From: Pseudomonas sp. MYb118
GTDB taxonomy: Bacteria; Pseudomonadota; Gammaproteobacteria; Pseudomonadales; Pseudomonadaceae
Length of the DNA stretch: 64,000 nt
Assembly: GCF_040947875.1 (NCBI RefSeq)
Contig: NZ_JBFRXN010000002.1
Location: 1,922,001-1,986,000 of the forward strand
Reading direction: 5' to 3'
A program made the position numbers and the translations under genes. Of the stretch, positions 35,828 to 45,168 are shown in pieces (positions within the stretch are counted from its first letter, which is position 1; the number at the start of each line of letters is the position of its first letter). The notes under the pieces were generated by a model that did no database searches, was not told where the DNA came from, and saw nothing but the letters and a program-made list of their open reading frames with translations.

Positions 35828-35883
35828 GGTCGGCTGCACGGCAATGGGAGTTGACCCAATATACGCTATGCCACTGGTCGCAC

Positions 35884-35899
35884 CTGTTACTTCTAACAG
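35884..35899 (+). promoter_or_regulatory. Conserved 16-nt hairpin before TccC-like gene 1
   Basis: CTGTTA-CTTC-TAACAG, a perfect 6-bp stem. It ends exactly 17 nt before the ATG at 35917, a spacing repeated at the other two copies. It could be a protein operator or an mRNA hairpin. Confidence 0.6.
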
Positions 35900-35916
35900 T
35901 ATCGGCCGGCCGCTCG

Positions 35917-38805
35917 ATGACTCAGTCTGTGCCGACTGGGGCGAGGGACTGTCATGCCGTGAATGATCATTGCGACACACCGACTTTGGCCGTTGTGGAC
36001 CCGCGTTCGCTGGCGGTTCGCAGCGTCGGGTATTGCCGCCTGCCCGATGAGGTGGATGTTGAATCGCGCGTTACTCGGCAGGTTTTCGATGGGGTGGGGC
36101 GGGCGGTTGCGTCCTGGGATCCGCGGCTTTTCGGCACTTCAACGAAAGCCAATCAAACGACAGTGTATGGACTGAGCGGCCAGCCTGTTCTGACCGAAAG
36201 CGTGGATGCCGGTTGGCAACTGAATCTGATGAATCACGCAGGTTCGCTGCATTCAGTTTGGGATGGCCGAGGTAACCAGACGCGATTCGAGTATGACGAT
36301 CAGCAGCGCCCTCTGACGGTCATCGAGCAGATGCAAGTTGTGGATCGGTTCAGTTACGGTGATGGGACGGCCTCGCGTAACAAATGCGGCCAGTTGATTC
36401 GTCACGATGATCCCGCGGGCTCGGGCGTCATTGACGATTATGGATTGCTCGGTACCGCGTTGGTTGAAAGTCGGCGCTTTCTCAAAGCGCTGGAAACGCC
36501 CGATTGGCCTGTGGATCTCGAAGAGCGAGAGCAATGGCTGGAAGCTCACTCTTACGTGACACGCCACGCTTTTCTACCCACGGGAGATGTTGAACACCAG
36601 ACCGATGCTGTGGGTAACGTCCAAAGCTTCGTTTACGACGTGGCGGGCAGCCGGCGTGAAAGCTGGTTGGTGGTGACAGGGAAGCAGCCGCAGTGCCTGA
36701 TCAACGACGTTCACTACAACGCGCTGAGTCAGGTCGAAATCGAGACCGCGGGCAACGGCGTACGTACGCAATTCTTCTACGGCGACGATGATGGTCGCTT
36801 GCTGCGCTCTGTTGCATCGGTGGGCACACAGGTGCCGTTGCAAGATCTGAACTACACCTACGATCCAGTGGGCAACATCACCGAGTTGGAAGACAAGGCC
36901 CAATCGGTAACTTGGTTCAACAGCCAGCGCGTCGAACCGATCAATCGTTACCGTTATGACAGCCTGTACCAACTGATCGAAGCTTCAGGTTGGGAAGTCA
37001 GCACCCCAAGCCACGGTCCCGCCTTACCCACCTTGCTCCCCACTCCGCTGGATCCCAACCAACGCCGCAACTACACCCAGCGTTTCGACTACGACAAGTC
37101 TGGAAATCTGATCACCCGCCATCACAGCAACGCCCCCAGCTTGTCGATGTTTACCTCGGCGCACAGCAACCGCAGCCTGTCCCAGCGTGAGGATGGCTCG
37201 CTGCCCGGTGAGTCCGATATCGACGCGGGTTTTGACGCCGCTGGCAACCAGCTGGCGCTACAGCGCGGGCAAGTCATGACCTGGGACACACGCAATCAAT
37301 TGAGCCGGGTGACCTTGCTCAGCCGCAACGATGACCCCGGTGATGACGAAAGCTACGCCTACGACCGTCCGGGTCACCGGGTGCGTAAGCTGCACATCAG
37401 CCGCACCAGTCGCCGCGCGTTGCAAGAAGAAGTCCGCTACCTGCCCAACCTGGAAATTCGCCGTCAGGCCGACGGTGAAGAACACCACGTGATCTCGGTC
37501 GAAGCGGGGCGCAGCAGCGTTCGCGCACTGCATTGGCCCCAAGGCGCACAAGCCGATCAACTGCGCTACAGCCTCAGCGATCATCTGGGTTCCAGCACCT
37601 TGGAACTGGATGAAAAAGCGGGTGTGTTAACGCAAGAATATTATTACGCGTTCGGCGGTACGGCCTGTTGGGCGGGAAAGTCGGAATTGGTGGCGAAGTA
37701 CAAAATCAATCGTTATTCAGGCAAGGAGCGCGATGCGACGGGTCTCTACTACTACGGCTTCCGCTACCTGGCCACGTGGCTACAGCGTTGGATCAGCCCG
37801 GATCCGGCAGGCCAGACGGATGGGCCCAATCGTTACACAATGGTGCGGAACAACCCGGTGAGTTTCGTTGATAAGGCCGGCCTTGCAGGTGAGTCTTTTC
37901 AGCAGATATTGGTAGGGCTCGCCCAGATGGGTATGACCAGTGCGATCGGCATGGCATCCGGCTGGGCACTTGGAAACGCTGTATTAGGTCTGTCTTATGG
38001 GGCTTTGATAGGGGGGTTGTCTTACGCCGCCTGGAGCTGGCTGGAGTATCGGGAGGCCGCGAGAGTGTCTGCGGAACTCGCTGCCGAGGAGAAGGCAATT
38101 GCCGATGGACGGGAGGCCAGTGTTCTCAAACTTGCGGATTTATTTGTCCTGTCCTCTGAAGAAGCTGGACGTCTCGTGAATTTTGAAGCAGGGCTGCGTG
38201 CGGCTCATCCGGACACCCGCGTGGCTGTTTCACTCTTGACGAAAGATGATCGGATCTACGCGTACGGGGGGCCTCAAGACAACATTTTCAGAGCACACGA
38301 CATTTTCCTCAACGTTAACAATCCGGCACGAGAGCTGAAGAGACTGCAGGTCGCCACACTGGTTATTCGGAATACTCCGAAGGATTCTTCATCCATTGCT
38401 GGGCAGCGGACAGACGAGAGTCAATTCGGATCAGGCAATACTGACGAAATTGTCCGCCAATCAGGCAGCCATCACATGGCTTCTGCGGACGAGGTTCAAT
38501 CTCAAGCCCCAGATACAACCCGTGTGCGCGCCGAATTAAAAGCAGTGACCATCGACTCGACAGTGATTGATCACATTCTAGATAACGCAAACGACCCTAA
38601 TAGCGCGGTATTGAGATCTACCCTTGACGAAATGCTCGGTCGTCGTTTTGGCGCGGTCAAGCTCCATCGCCATCGGGGCGGTCTGTGGGCTGCGGATTTG
38701 CATGGTTTTGTCGGCAGCACGGGGCGTGGGTCCAAAAGACTCATGTTCCAGAAAAAGGGCTCTCACTACAAAGTCATGGGAATAACGGATCCACATCCCG
38801 GATAG
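35917..38805 (+). CDS. TccC-like RHS-repeat toxin component, copy 1
   Basis: 962 residues from ATG 35917; this start aligns with those of copies 2 and 3. The core follows TccC proteins of insecticidal Tc complexes throughout: TPTLAVVDPRSLAVRSVGYCR, SRVTRQVFDGVGR..ASWDPRL, TESVDAGWQL, many YD/RHS repeats, QVITVEAG-like VISVEAGRSSVRALHW and RYSGKERDATGLYYYGFRYL. The RHS core motif DPAGQTDGPNRYTMVRNNP starts at Asp629; such Asp residues form the self-cleaving protease in TcC. From ~650 on lies a variable tail with a hydrophobic patch (~665-700) and an unrecognised C-terminal domain (GRRFGAVKLHRHRGGLW...KKGSHYKVMGITDPH). No ribosome site is obvious. Confidence 0.85.
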   Translation: MTQSVPTGARDCHAVNDHCDTPTLAVVDPRSLAVRSVGYCRLPDEVDVESRVTRQVFDGVGRAVASWDPRLFGTSTKANQTTVYGLSGQPVLTESVDAGWQLNLMNHAGSLHSVWDGRGNQTRFEYDDQQRPLTVIEQMQVVDRFSYGDGTASRNKCGQLIRHDDPAGSGVIDDYGLLGTALVESRRFLKALETPDWPVDLEEREQWLEAHSYVTRHAFLPTGDVEHQTDAVGNVQSFVYDVAGSRRESWLVVTGKQPQCLINDVHYNALSQVEIETAGNGVRTQFFYGDDDGRLLRSVASVGTQVPLQDLNYTYDPVGNITELEDKAQSVTWFNSQRVEPINRYRYDSLYQLIEASGWEVSTPSHGPALPTLLPTPLDPNQRRNYTQRFDYDKSGNLITRHHSNAPSLSMFTSAHSNRSLSQREDGSLPGESDIDAGFDAAGNQLALQRGQVMTWDTRNQLSRVTLLSRNDDPGDDESYAYDRPGHRVRKLHISRTSRRALQEEVRYLPNLEIRRQADGEEHHVISVEAGRSSVRALHWPQGAQADQLRYSLSDHLGSSTLELDEKAGVLTQEYYYAFGGTACWAGKSELVAKYKINRYSGKERDATGLYYYGFRYLATWLQRWISPDPAGQTDGPNRYTMVRNNPVSFVDKAGLAGESFQQILVGLAQMGMTSAIGMASGWALGNAVLGLSYGALIGGLSYAAWSWLEYREAARVSAELAAEEKAIADGREASVLKLADLFVLSSEEAGRLVNFEAGLRAAHPDTRVAVSLLTKDDRIYAYGGPQDNIFRAHDIFLNVNNPARELKRLQVATLVIRNTPKDSSSIAGQRTDESQFGSGNTDEIVRQSGSHHMASADEVQSQAPDTTRVRAELKAVTIDSTVIDHILDNANDPNSAVLRSTLDEMLGRRFGAVKLHRHRGGLWAADLHGFVGSTGRGSKRLMFQKKGSHYKVMGITDPHPG

Positions 38806-38815
38806 TGTTATCGAC

Positions 38816-38831
38816 CTGTTACTTCTAACAG
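38816..38831 (+). promoter_or_regulatory. Conserved 16-nt hairpin before TccC-like gene 2
   Basis: CTGTTA-CTTC-TAACAG, identical to copy 1, again 17 nt before the ATG (38849) and 11 nt after the copy 1 stop codon. Confidence 0.6.
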
Positions 38832-38848
38832 TATCGGCCCGGCAGAAA

Positions 38849-41584
38849 ATGGATCAGTCTTTGCTGACCGGGCCGAGGGATTGTCATGCTGTGAATGCTC
38901 ACCGCGACACACCGACATTGGCGATTGTGGATCCGCGTTCGCTGGCGGTTCGCAGCGTCGGGTATTGCCGCCTGCCTGATGAGGCTGATATCGAATCGCG
39001 CGTTACTCGACAGATTTTCGATGGGGTGGGGCGGGCAGTCGCGTCTTGGGATCCGAGGCTTTTCGGCCTTTCAACGAAAGCCAATCAAACAACGGTGTAT
39101 GGATTGGGCGGCCAGCCTGTTCTGACCGAAAGCGTGGATGCCGGTTGGCAACTGAAGCTGATGAATCACGCAGGTTCGCTGCATTCAGTTTGGGATGGCC
39201 GAGGTAACCAGACGCGATTCGAGTATGACGATCAGCAGCGTCCGCTGGCGGTCATCGAGCAGATGCAAGTTGTGGATCGGTTCAGTTACGGTGATGGGAC
39301 GGCCTCGCGTAACAAATGCGGCCAGTTGATTCGTCACGATGATCCCGCGGGCTCGGGCGTCATTGATGAATATGGATTGCTGGGTACTGCGTTGGTTGAA
39401 AGTCGGCGCTTTCTCAAAGAGCTGGAAACGCCTGACTGGCCTGTCGATCTCGAAGAGCGAGAGCAATGGCTGGAAGAGCAGTCCTATGTGACACGCCACG
39501 CTTTTCTACCTACGGGAGATGTTGAGCATCAGACCGATGCGATGGGTAACGTCCAAAGCTTCGTTTTTGACGTGGCGGGCAGTAGGCGTGAAAGTTGGTT
39601 GTTGCTGGCAGGGAAGCAGCCGCAGTGCCTGATCAGCGATGTTCGTTACAACGCCCTGGGTCAGGTCGAAAGCGAAACCGCGGGCAACGGCGTACGTACG
39701 CAGTTCTTCTACGGCGACGATGATGGTCGCTTGCTGCGCTCAATCGCATCGGTCGCTGGTGAAAACCCTTTGCAGGATCTGAACTACACCTACGATCCGG
39801 CGGGCAACATCACCGAGTTGGAAGACAAGGCTCAATCGGTAACCTGGTTCAACAACCAGCGCGTCGAACCGATCAACCGTTACCGTTATGACAGCCTGTA
39901 CCAACTGATCGAAGCTTCAGGTTGGGAAGTCGTTACTCCGAGCCACGGCCCTGCATTACCCGCCTTACTCCCCATCCCGCTGGACCCTAACCAAAGGCGC
40001 AACTACACCCAGCGTTTCGACTACGACAAGGCTGGAAACCTGATCACCCGCCATCACAGCAACGCCCCCAGCTTGTCGATGTTCACCTCGGCTCACAGCA
40101 ACCGCAGCCTACCCCAATGCGAGGACGGATCGCTGCCCGGCGAGTCCGATATCGACGCGGGTTTTGACGCCTCTGGCAATCTCTTGGAATTGCAGCGCGG
40201 GCAAATCATGACATGGGACATACGCAATCAATTGAGCCGGGTGACCTTGGTCAGCCGCAACGATGACCCCGGCGATGATGAGCGATACGCCTACGACCGT
40301 CCTGGCCACCGGGTGCGTAAGGTAAGCGTGAGCCACAACAGTCGCCGCGCGTTGCACGAAGAAGTCCGCTACCTGCCCAACCTGGAAATTCGCCGCCAGG
40401 CCGACGGTGAAGAACATCACGTGATCTCGGTCGAAGCGGGGCGCAGCAGCGTTCGGGCACTGCATTGGCCACAAGGCGCACGGGCGGATCAACTGCGCTA
40501 CAGCCTCAGCGATCATCTGGGCTCCAGCACCTTGGAACTGGATGAAAAAGCGGGCGTGTTAACGCAAGAACATTACTACGCGTTCGGCGGTACGGCCTGC
40601 TGGGCTGGCAAGTCGGCGTTGGTGGCGAAGTACAAGATCAATCGTTATTCGGGCAAGGAGCGAGATGGGACGGGGTTGTACTACTACGGGCATCGCTATT
40701 ACGCGCCGTGGTTATTACGTTGGTTGAGTGCGGATCCACTGGGGATGGTGGATGGGCCTAACGTCTATCTGGCTTTCAAAAATAACCCAGTAAAGTTTGT
40801 CGATCCTGAAGGCACAGTTTTGCTGAATTTTTCTAAAATTTTGGCTGGGACGGATGCCATTGAAACTACAAAAGTTGTTGTTAATTATGAGATTCCTGAG
40901 ATGCGGCCTGGCCCGCAGTTCAATTTTTACCTTGCTCAATCCATGCCTGGTAACAGTTTTACCGGACTGATTAATGTTTCCAAAACCGATGATGAACTGA
41001 GTGGGGTTGTTGATATTTATCCGCTAGAACCGGACTGGCGAGTAAATGAAAGGGATCTCTTGAGCAATTGGCGCACAAAATACAGCGGTAAAACTCACAA
41101 TGACGGCAGCCCTATTGAACATGCGCGAGCTTCGGCCAATTATTTGACCTCACATGCGCAAGCATTGAAAATATTTGACCGAGATCTAAAGGTCACGGCA
41201 GGGTTTACTTTTAGAGATGTAAGGGGGCTACCGTTGACCCCCGAGGGTTATCGCAAAATGCCCGCTATCTCCGGAAACTCTGCGACTGCCAATGCAGAAA
41301 AGACATTTAAAGTCCCGCATAATTTCGAGTCTGTTGGTAGCAATATCGAGGATTTCAATAAGGCATTTAAAATGTCAAACGCTTACGTCTCTGGGGTCGC
41401 GCAGTTTGGGTCTATCCCACTGGAGGTTCAACGGTATCTTTTAACTATGTTTGCTGAGGCGAGTAAAGAGTTAAAGCAGGAAACTCCATCACTCGTGGAG
41501 CTTTTTGAAGCAGAATTGCTTCGGCCCGAACTACAATTGCCTCTCGGAAAAACAGGCGCAGCGGCAAAAACTTCTCAATTTTGA
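38849..41584 (+). CDS. TccC-like RHS-repeat toxin component, copy 2
   Basis: 911 residues from ATG 38849. The first ~620 residues are nearly identical to copy 1 (same TccC landmarks, same spacing). The core motif is DPLGMVDGPNVYLAFKNNP with Asp629 and Asp635. The tail from ~650 is unrelated to copy 1 but homologous to copy 3: VVVNYEIPEMRPGPQ, PGNSFTGLINVSKTDDELSGVVDIYPL, FTFRDVRGL, VGSNIEDFN. I do not recognise its activity. The tail DNA is visibly AT-richer than the core, a sign of separate origin. No immunity-type gene follows. Confidence 0.85.
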   Translation: MDQSLLTGPRDCHAVNAHRDTPTLAIVDPRSLAVRSVGYCRLPDEADIESRVTRQIFDGVGRAVASWDPRLFGLSTKANQTTVYGLGGQPVLTESVDAGWQLKLMNHAGSLHSVWDGRGNQTRFEYDDQQRPLAVIEQMQVVDRFSYGDGTASRNKCGQLIRHDDPAGSGVIDEYGLLGTALVESRRFLKELETPDWPVDLEEREQWLEEQSYVTRHAFLPTGDVEHQTDAMGNVQSFVFDVAGSRRESWLLLAGKQPQCLISDVRYNALGQVESETAGNGVRTQFFYGDDDGRLLRSIASVAGENPLQDLNYTYDPAGNITELEDKAQSVTWFNNQRVEPINRYRYDSLYQLIEASGWEVVTPSHGPALPALLPIPLDPNQRRNYTQRFDYDKAGNLITRHHSNAPSLSMFTSAHSNRSLPQCEDGSLPGESDIDAGFDASGNLLELQRGQIMTWDIRNQLSRVTLVSRNDDPGDDERYAYDRPGHRVRKVSVSHNSRRALHEEVRYLPNLEIRRQADGEEHHVISVEAGRSSVRALHWPQGARADQLRYSLSDHLGSSTLELDEKAGVLTQEHYYAFGGTACWAGKSALVAKYKINRYSGKERDGTGLYYYGHRYYAPWLLRWLSADPLGMVDGPNVYLAFKNNPVKFVDPEGTVLLNFSKILAGTDAIETTKVVVNYEIPEMRPGPQFNFYLAQSMPGNSFTGLINVSKTDDELSGVVDIYPLEPDWRVNERDLLSNWRTKYSGKTHNDGSPIEHARASANYLTSHAQALKIFDRDLKVTAGFTFRDVRGLPLTPEGYRKMPAISGNSATANAEKTFKVPHNFESVGSNIEDFNKAFKMSNAYVSGVAQFGSIPLEVQRYLLTMFAEASKELKQETPSLVELFEAELLRPELQLPLGKTGAAAKTSQF

Positions 41585-41618
41585 TGTTCGAGACCCCTTC
41601 CTGTTGCGGCTGCCCACT

Positions 41619-41760
41619 CTCCGTCGCTATCGGAGCGGTTTGAGGTCTGCAGATTTGTATGGTTTGACGGCAACAGGGCGCGTGGGTCCAAAAGACTTAT
41701 GTTCGAGAAAAGGGCACTCACTACAAAGTCATGGGAATAACGGGTCCACACCCCGGATGG
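41619..41760 (+). pseudogene. Displaced, decayed copy of the copy 1 C-terminal tail
   Basis: This stretch aligns base by base with the end of copy 1 (38662-38805): CTCCRTCGCYATCGGRGCGGT, GCGTGGGTCCAAAAGACT, CACTACAAAGTCATGGGAAT. Small indels break the frame and the terminal TAG has become TGG. It has no start and follows the copy 2 stop by about 35 nt. It is a fossil of a tail that was replaced by the present copy 2 tail (inference). Confidence 0.8.
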
Positions 41761-41770
41761 TTTTATCGAC

Positions 41771-41786
41771 CTGTTATTTCTAACAG
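41771..41786 (+). promoter_or_regulatory. Conserved 16-nt hairpin before TccC-like gene 3
   Basis: CTGTTA-TTTC-TAACAG. The stem is unchanged and only the first loop base differs from copies 1 and 2. Spacing to ATG 41804 is again 17 nt. Confidence 0.6.
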
Positions 41787-41803
41787 TATCGGCCCGGCAG
41801 AAA

Positions 41804-44497
41804 ATGGATCAGTCTTTGCTGACCGGGCCGAGGGATTGTCATGCTGTGAATGCTCACCGCGACACACCGACATTGGCGATTGTGGATCCGCGTTCGCTGG
41901 CGGTCCGCAGCGTCGGGTATTGTCGCCTGCCTGATGAAGCGGATATTGAATCGCGCGTTACTCGACAGATTTTCGATGGGGTGGGGCGGGCAGTCGCGTC
42001 CTGGGATCCGAGGCTTTTCGGCCTTTCAACGAAAGCCAATCAAACGACAGTGTATGAACTGAGCGGCCAGCCTGTTCTGACCGAGAGTGTGGATGCCGGT
42101 TGGCAACTGAAGCTTATGAATCACGCAAGTTCGCTGCACTCGATGTGGGATGGCCGAGGTAACCAGACGCGATTCGAGTATGACGATCAGCAGCGTCCGC
42201 TGGCGGTTATCGAACAGATGGGCGACGCTTCACCGAAGATTGTCGATCGGTTCAGGTACGGTGATGGGGCGGCCTCGCGCAATCAATGCGGTCAGTTGAT
42301 TCGTCATGATGATCCCGCAGGCTCGGGCGTCATTGACGAATATGGATTGCTGGGTACCACGTTGGTTGAAAGTCGGCGCTTTCTCAAAGCGCTGGAAACA
42401 CCCGACTGGCCTCTCGACATCGAAGAGCGAGAGCAGTGGCTGGAAGAGCAGTCCTATGTGACACGCCACGTCTTCCTTCCCACAGGGGACCTTGAACATC
42501 AGACCGATGCCATGGGCAATGTCCGAAGTTTCGTTTACGACGTGGCGGGCAGCCGGTGTGAAAGCTGGTTGTTGCTGGCAGGTACGCAGCCGCAGTGTCT
42601 GATCAGCGATATTCGTTACAACGCCCTGGGTCAGGTCGAAAGCGAAACCGCTGGCAACGGCGTACGTACGCAGTTCTTCTACGGCGATGATGATGGTCGC
42701 TTGCTCCGCTCCGTTGCATCGGTCGCTGGCAAAAATCCTTTGCAGGACCTGAACTACACCTACGATCCGGCGGGCAACATCACGGAGTTGGAAGACAAGG
42801 CCCAATCGGTAACCTGGTTCAACAACCAGCGCGTCGAAGCGATCAACCGTTACCGTTATGACAGCCTGTATCAGTTGGTCGAAGCTTCAGGTTGGGAAGT
42901 CGTTACTCCGAGCCACTGCCCCGCATTACCCACCTTGCTCCCCACTCCGCTGGACCCCAACCAACGCCGTAACTACACCCAGCGTTTCGACTACGACAAG
43001 GCTGGAAACCTGGTCACCCGCCATCACAGCAACTCCCCCAGCTTGTCGATGTTTACCTCGGCGCACAGCAACCGCAGCCTGCCCCAACACAAGGATGGCT
43101 CGCTGCCCGGAGAAGCTGACATCGAGGCGGGTTTTGACGCCGCTGGCAACCAGCTGGCGCTCCAGCGCGGGCAAGTCATGACCTGGGACACACGCAATCA
43201 ATTGAGCCGGGTGACCTTGGTCAACCGCAACGATGACCCCGGCGATGATGAGCGATACGCCTACGACCGTCCTGGCCACCGGGTGCGCAAGGTGTGTGTC
43301 AGCCACAACCACCGCCGCGCGTTGCACGAAGATGTCCGCTACCTGCCCAACCTGGAAGTTCGCCGCCAGGCCGATGGTGAAGAACACCACGTCATCTCGG
43401 TCGAAGCAGGGCGCAGCAGCGTTCGGGCACTGCATTGGCCACAAGGTACGCAGGCCGATCAACTGCGCTACAGCCTCAGCGATCATCTGGGCTCCAGCAC
43501 CTTGGAACTGGATGAAAAAGCGGGCGTGTTAACGCAAGAACATTACTACGCGTTCGGGGGTACGGCCTGCTGGGCTGGCAAGTCGGCGTTGGCGGCGAAC
43601 TACAAGACGAATCGTTATTCGGGCAAGGAGCGAGATGCGACGGGGTTGTACTACTACGGGCATCGTTATTACGCGCCGTGGTTATTACGTTGGTTGAGTG
43701 CAGATCCACTGGGGATGGTGGATGGGCCTAACGTCTATCTGGCTTTCAAGAATAACCCGATAAAATTTATTGACTCTGAGGGTACGACTGTTTTGAATTA
43801 TACCGAAGTGGTGGATGGCAATGTTTATAAATATAAGGTTGTGGTGAATTACGAAATTCCAAAAATGCGACCGGGACCGCAGCTTGGTTTCTACCTTCGC
43901 CAGTCAAAACCAGGAAATAGTTTCACAGGGATAATAAATGTCTCCGAGCATGATGAGGAGCTCAGTGGTGTTGTTGATATTTACCCATTGAATCTGGCTC
44001 AGCCGGACAAGTATAAAGGCACTGGGCGAACGAAATTCGTCGGCGTCTTGCACGATAAAGGACATCCGATAGTACATGACGCCTCTTTCACTTCCCATGA
44101 ACAGGCCGTTAAGATCTTTGAAAGGGACAAGAAAAATACGATAGGGTTCACTTTTACAGATATACGTGGACTGTCAGAGGCAGATGAAAGTGAGATTTCA
44201 TCTATTACGGCAAAGTCTACAAGTATGAATGAATATAAATCATTTAAAGTTCCTGATCGTTATCCTTCTGTGGGTAGTAACGTTGATGATTTCAATGAAA
44301 TTAATAAATTGCGCGAGGAGCATTCGCAATTCAAGAATGTGGCGCCTAGGTTTAATAACCTTCCTATCGAAGTTCAGCGAACTTTGCTGCAGATGCTCGC
44401 GGAGTTCAGCGACACGCTAGGGCCGCAAGCGGCGCCCTTTAGGCAGATGTTTGAAAAAGAGCTCTTGAGGTCTACGTTACAACTGCCTCACTCTTGA
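41804..44497 (+). CDS. TccC-like RHS-repeat toxin component, copy 3
   Basis: 897 residues from ATG 41804, with an N-terminus identical to copy 2. The core has a five-residue insertion (MGDASPKIVDRF near 138-150), so the motif DPLGMVDGPNVYLAFKNNP starts at Asp634. The tail is homologous to that of copy 2 but clearly diverged: VVVNYEIPKMRPGPQ, PGNSFTGIINVSEHDEELSG, FTFTDIRGLSE, VGSNVDDFN, LPIEVQRTLLQMLAEFSD. Tail DNA is strikingly AT-rich (43790-44497). The target and activity are unknown. It is convergent with metI, with 26 nt between stops. Confidence 0.85.
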   Translation: MDQSLLTGPRDCHAVNAHRDTPTLAIVDPRSLAVRSVGYCRLPDEADIESRVTRQIFDGVGRAVASWDPRLFGLSTKANQTTVYELSGQPVLTESVDAGWQLKLMNHASSLHSMWDGRGNQTRFEYDDQQRPLAVIEQMGDASPKIVDRFRYGDGAASRNQCGQLIRHDDPAGSGVIDEYGLLGTTLVESRRFLKALETPDWPLDIEEREQWLEEQSYVTRHVFLPTGDLEHQTDAMGNVRSFVYDVAGSRCESWLLLAGTQPQCLISDIRYNALGQVESETAGNGVRTQFFYGDDDGRLLRSVASVAGKNPLQDLNYTYDPAGNITELEDKAQSVTWFNNQRVEAINRYRYDSLYQLVEASGWEVVTPSHCPALPTLLPTPLDPNQRRNYTQRFDYDKAGNLVTRHHSNSPSLSMFTSAHSNRSLPQHKDGSLPGEADIEAGFDAAGNQLALQRGQVMTWDTRNQLSRVTLVNRNDDPGDDERYAYDRPGHRVRKVCVSHNHRRALHEDVRYLPNLEVRRQADGEEHHVISVEAGRSSVRALHWPQGTQADQLRYSLSDHLGSSTLELDEKAGVLTQEHYYAFGGTACWAGKSALAANYKTNRYSGKERDATGLYYYGHRYYAPWLLRWLSADPLGMVDGPNVYLAFKNNPIKFIDSEGTTVLNYTEVVDGNVYKYKVVVNYEIPKMRPGPQLGFYLRQSKPGNSFTGIINVSEHDEELSGVVDIYPLNLAQPDKYKGTGRTKFVGVLHDKGHPIVHDASFTSHEQAVKIFERDKKNTIGFTFTDIRGLSEADESEISSITAKSTSMNEYKSFKVPDRYPSVGSNVDDFNEINKLREEHSQFKNVAPRFNNLPIEVQRTLLQMLAEFSDTLGPQAAPFRQMFEKELLRSTLQLPHS

Positions 44498-44523
44498 GAC
44501 CGTAAAGCCTTTCCTCATCAAAC

Positions 44524-45168
44524 TCACCGCTTGTTCAACCCCCGAGCCAACCGATCCCCACCCAACTGAATCACCGCCACCAACGCCACCAGCAACACAA
44601 TCACCGTCAACATGATCTGGCTATCAAAGCGCTGATACCCATACCGATACGCAATGTCCCCCAGCCCACCGGCGCCGATCGCTCCGGCCATGGCCGAGGA
44701 GTTGATCATGGTCACCAGGGTGATGGTGAAGCCGCCGACGATACCCGGCAGGGCTTCGGGCAGCAGCACATGCCAGACGATGTGCCAGCGTCGGCAGCCC
44801 ATGGCTTGTGCCGCTTCGATCAGGCCGTGGTCGACCTCGCGCAGGCTGACTTCGGCGATCCGCGCAAAGAATGGCGTGGCGGCGATGGTCAGTGGCACCA
44901 CGGCGGCCCATACGCCGTAGGTGGTGCCGACGATCAGGCGGGTGAACGGAATCAGTGCGACCATCAGGATCAGGAACGGAATCGAGCGGAACAGGTTGAC
45001 GAATGCGCCCAGCGCGCGGTTCAGCGCCGGGGCTTCATAGATGCCGCCCTTGCCACTGGTGACCAGGATCACCGCCAGCGGAATGCCCGCCAGCAACGCG
45101 ATCAGTGACGACACGCCGACCATCAGGAAGGTGTCGATGAAACCTTGCAGTAAACGATCAAGCCACAT
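44524..45168 (-). CDS. metI: Methionine ABC transporter permease
   Basis: 214 residues from ATG 45168, set by GGAGGTG seven nt upstream; it overlaps metN by 11 nt. Five spans and the MetI EAA loop ([32 protein letters not shown]) are visible, with the signatures [25 protein letters not shown] and [23 protein letters not shown]. It forms the homodimeric channel for methionine-type substrates. It is the last gene of metQ-metN-metI. Confidence 0.95.
   Translation of the reverse strand: MWLDRLLQGFIDTFLMVGVSSLIALLAGIPLAVILVTSGKGGIYEAPALNRALGAFVNLFRSIPFLILMVALIPFTRLIVGTTYGVWAAVVPLTIAATPFFARIAEVSLREVDHGLIEAAQAMGCRRWHIVWHVLLPEALPGIVGGFTITLVTMINSSAMAGAIGAGGLGDIAYRYGYQRFDSQIMLTVIVLLVALVAVIQLGGDRLARGLNKR

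Noticed and set aside
35851..35916. Upstream start at 35851 for TccC-like copy 1
   Set aside because: It would put the conserved hairpin inside the coding region, and copies 2 and 3 start at the position equivalent to 35917.
41505..41783. 92-codon frame between TccC-like copies 2 and 3, possible immunity gene
   Set aside because: Most of it is an out-of-frame reading of the copy 2 end plus the decayed tail fossil; no start signal.
35184..44523. Prophage or integrative element carrying the TccC-like genes
   Set aside because: No integrase, attachment repeats, tRNA junction or phage genes flank the locus.
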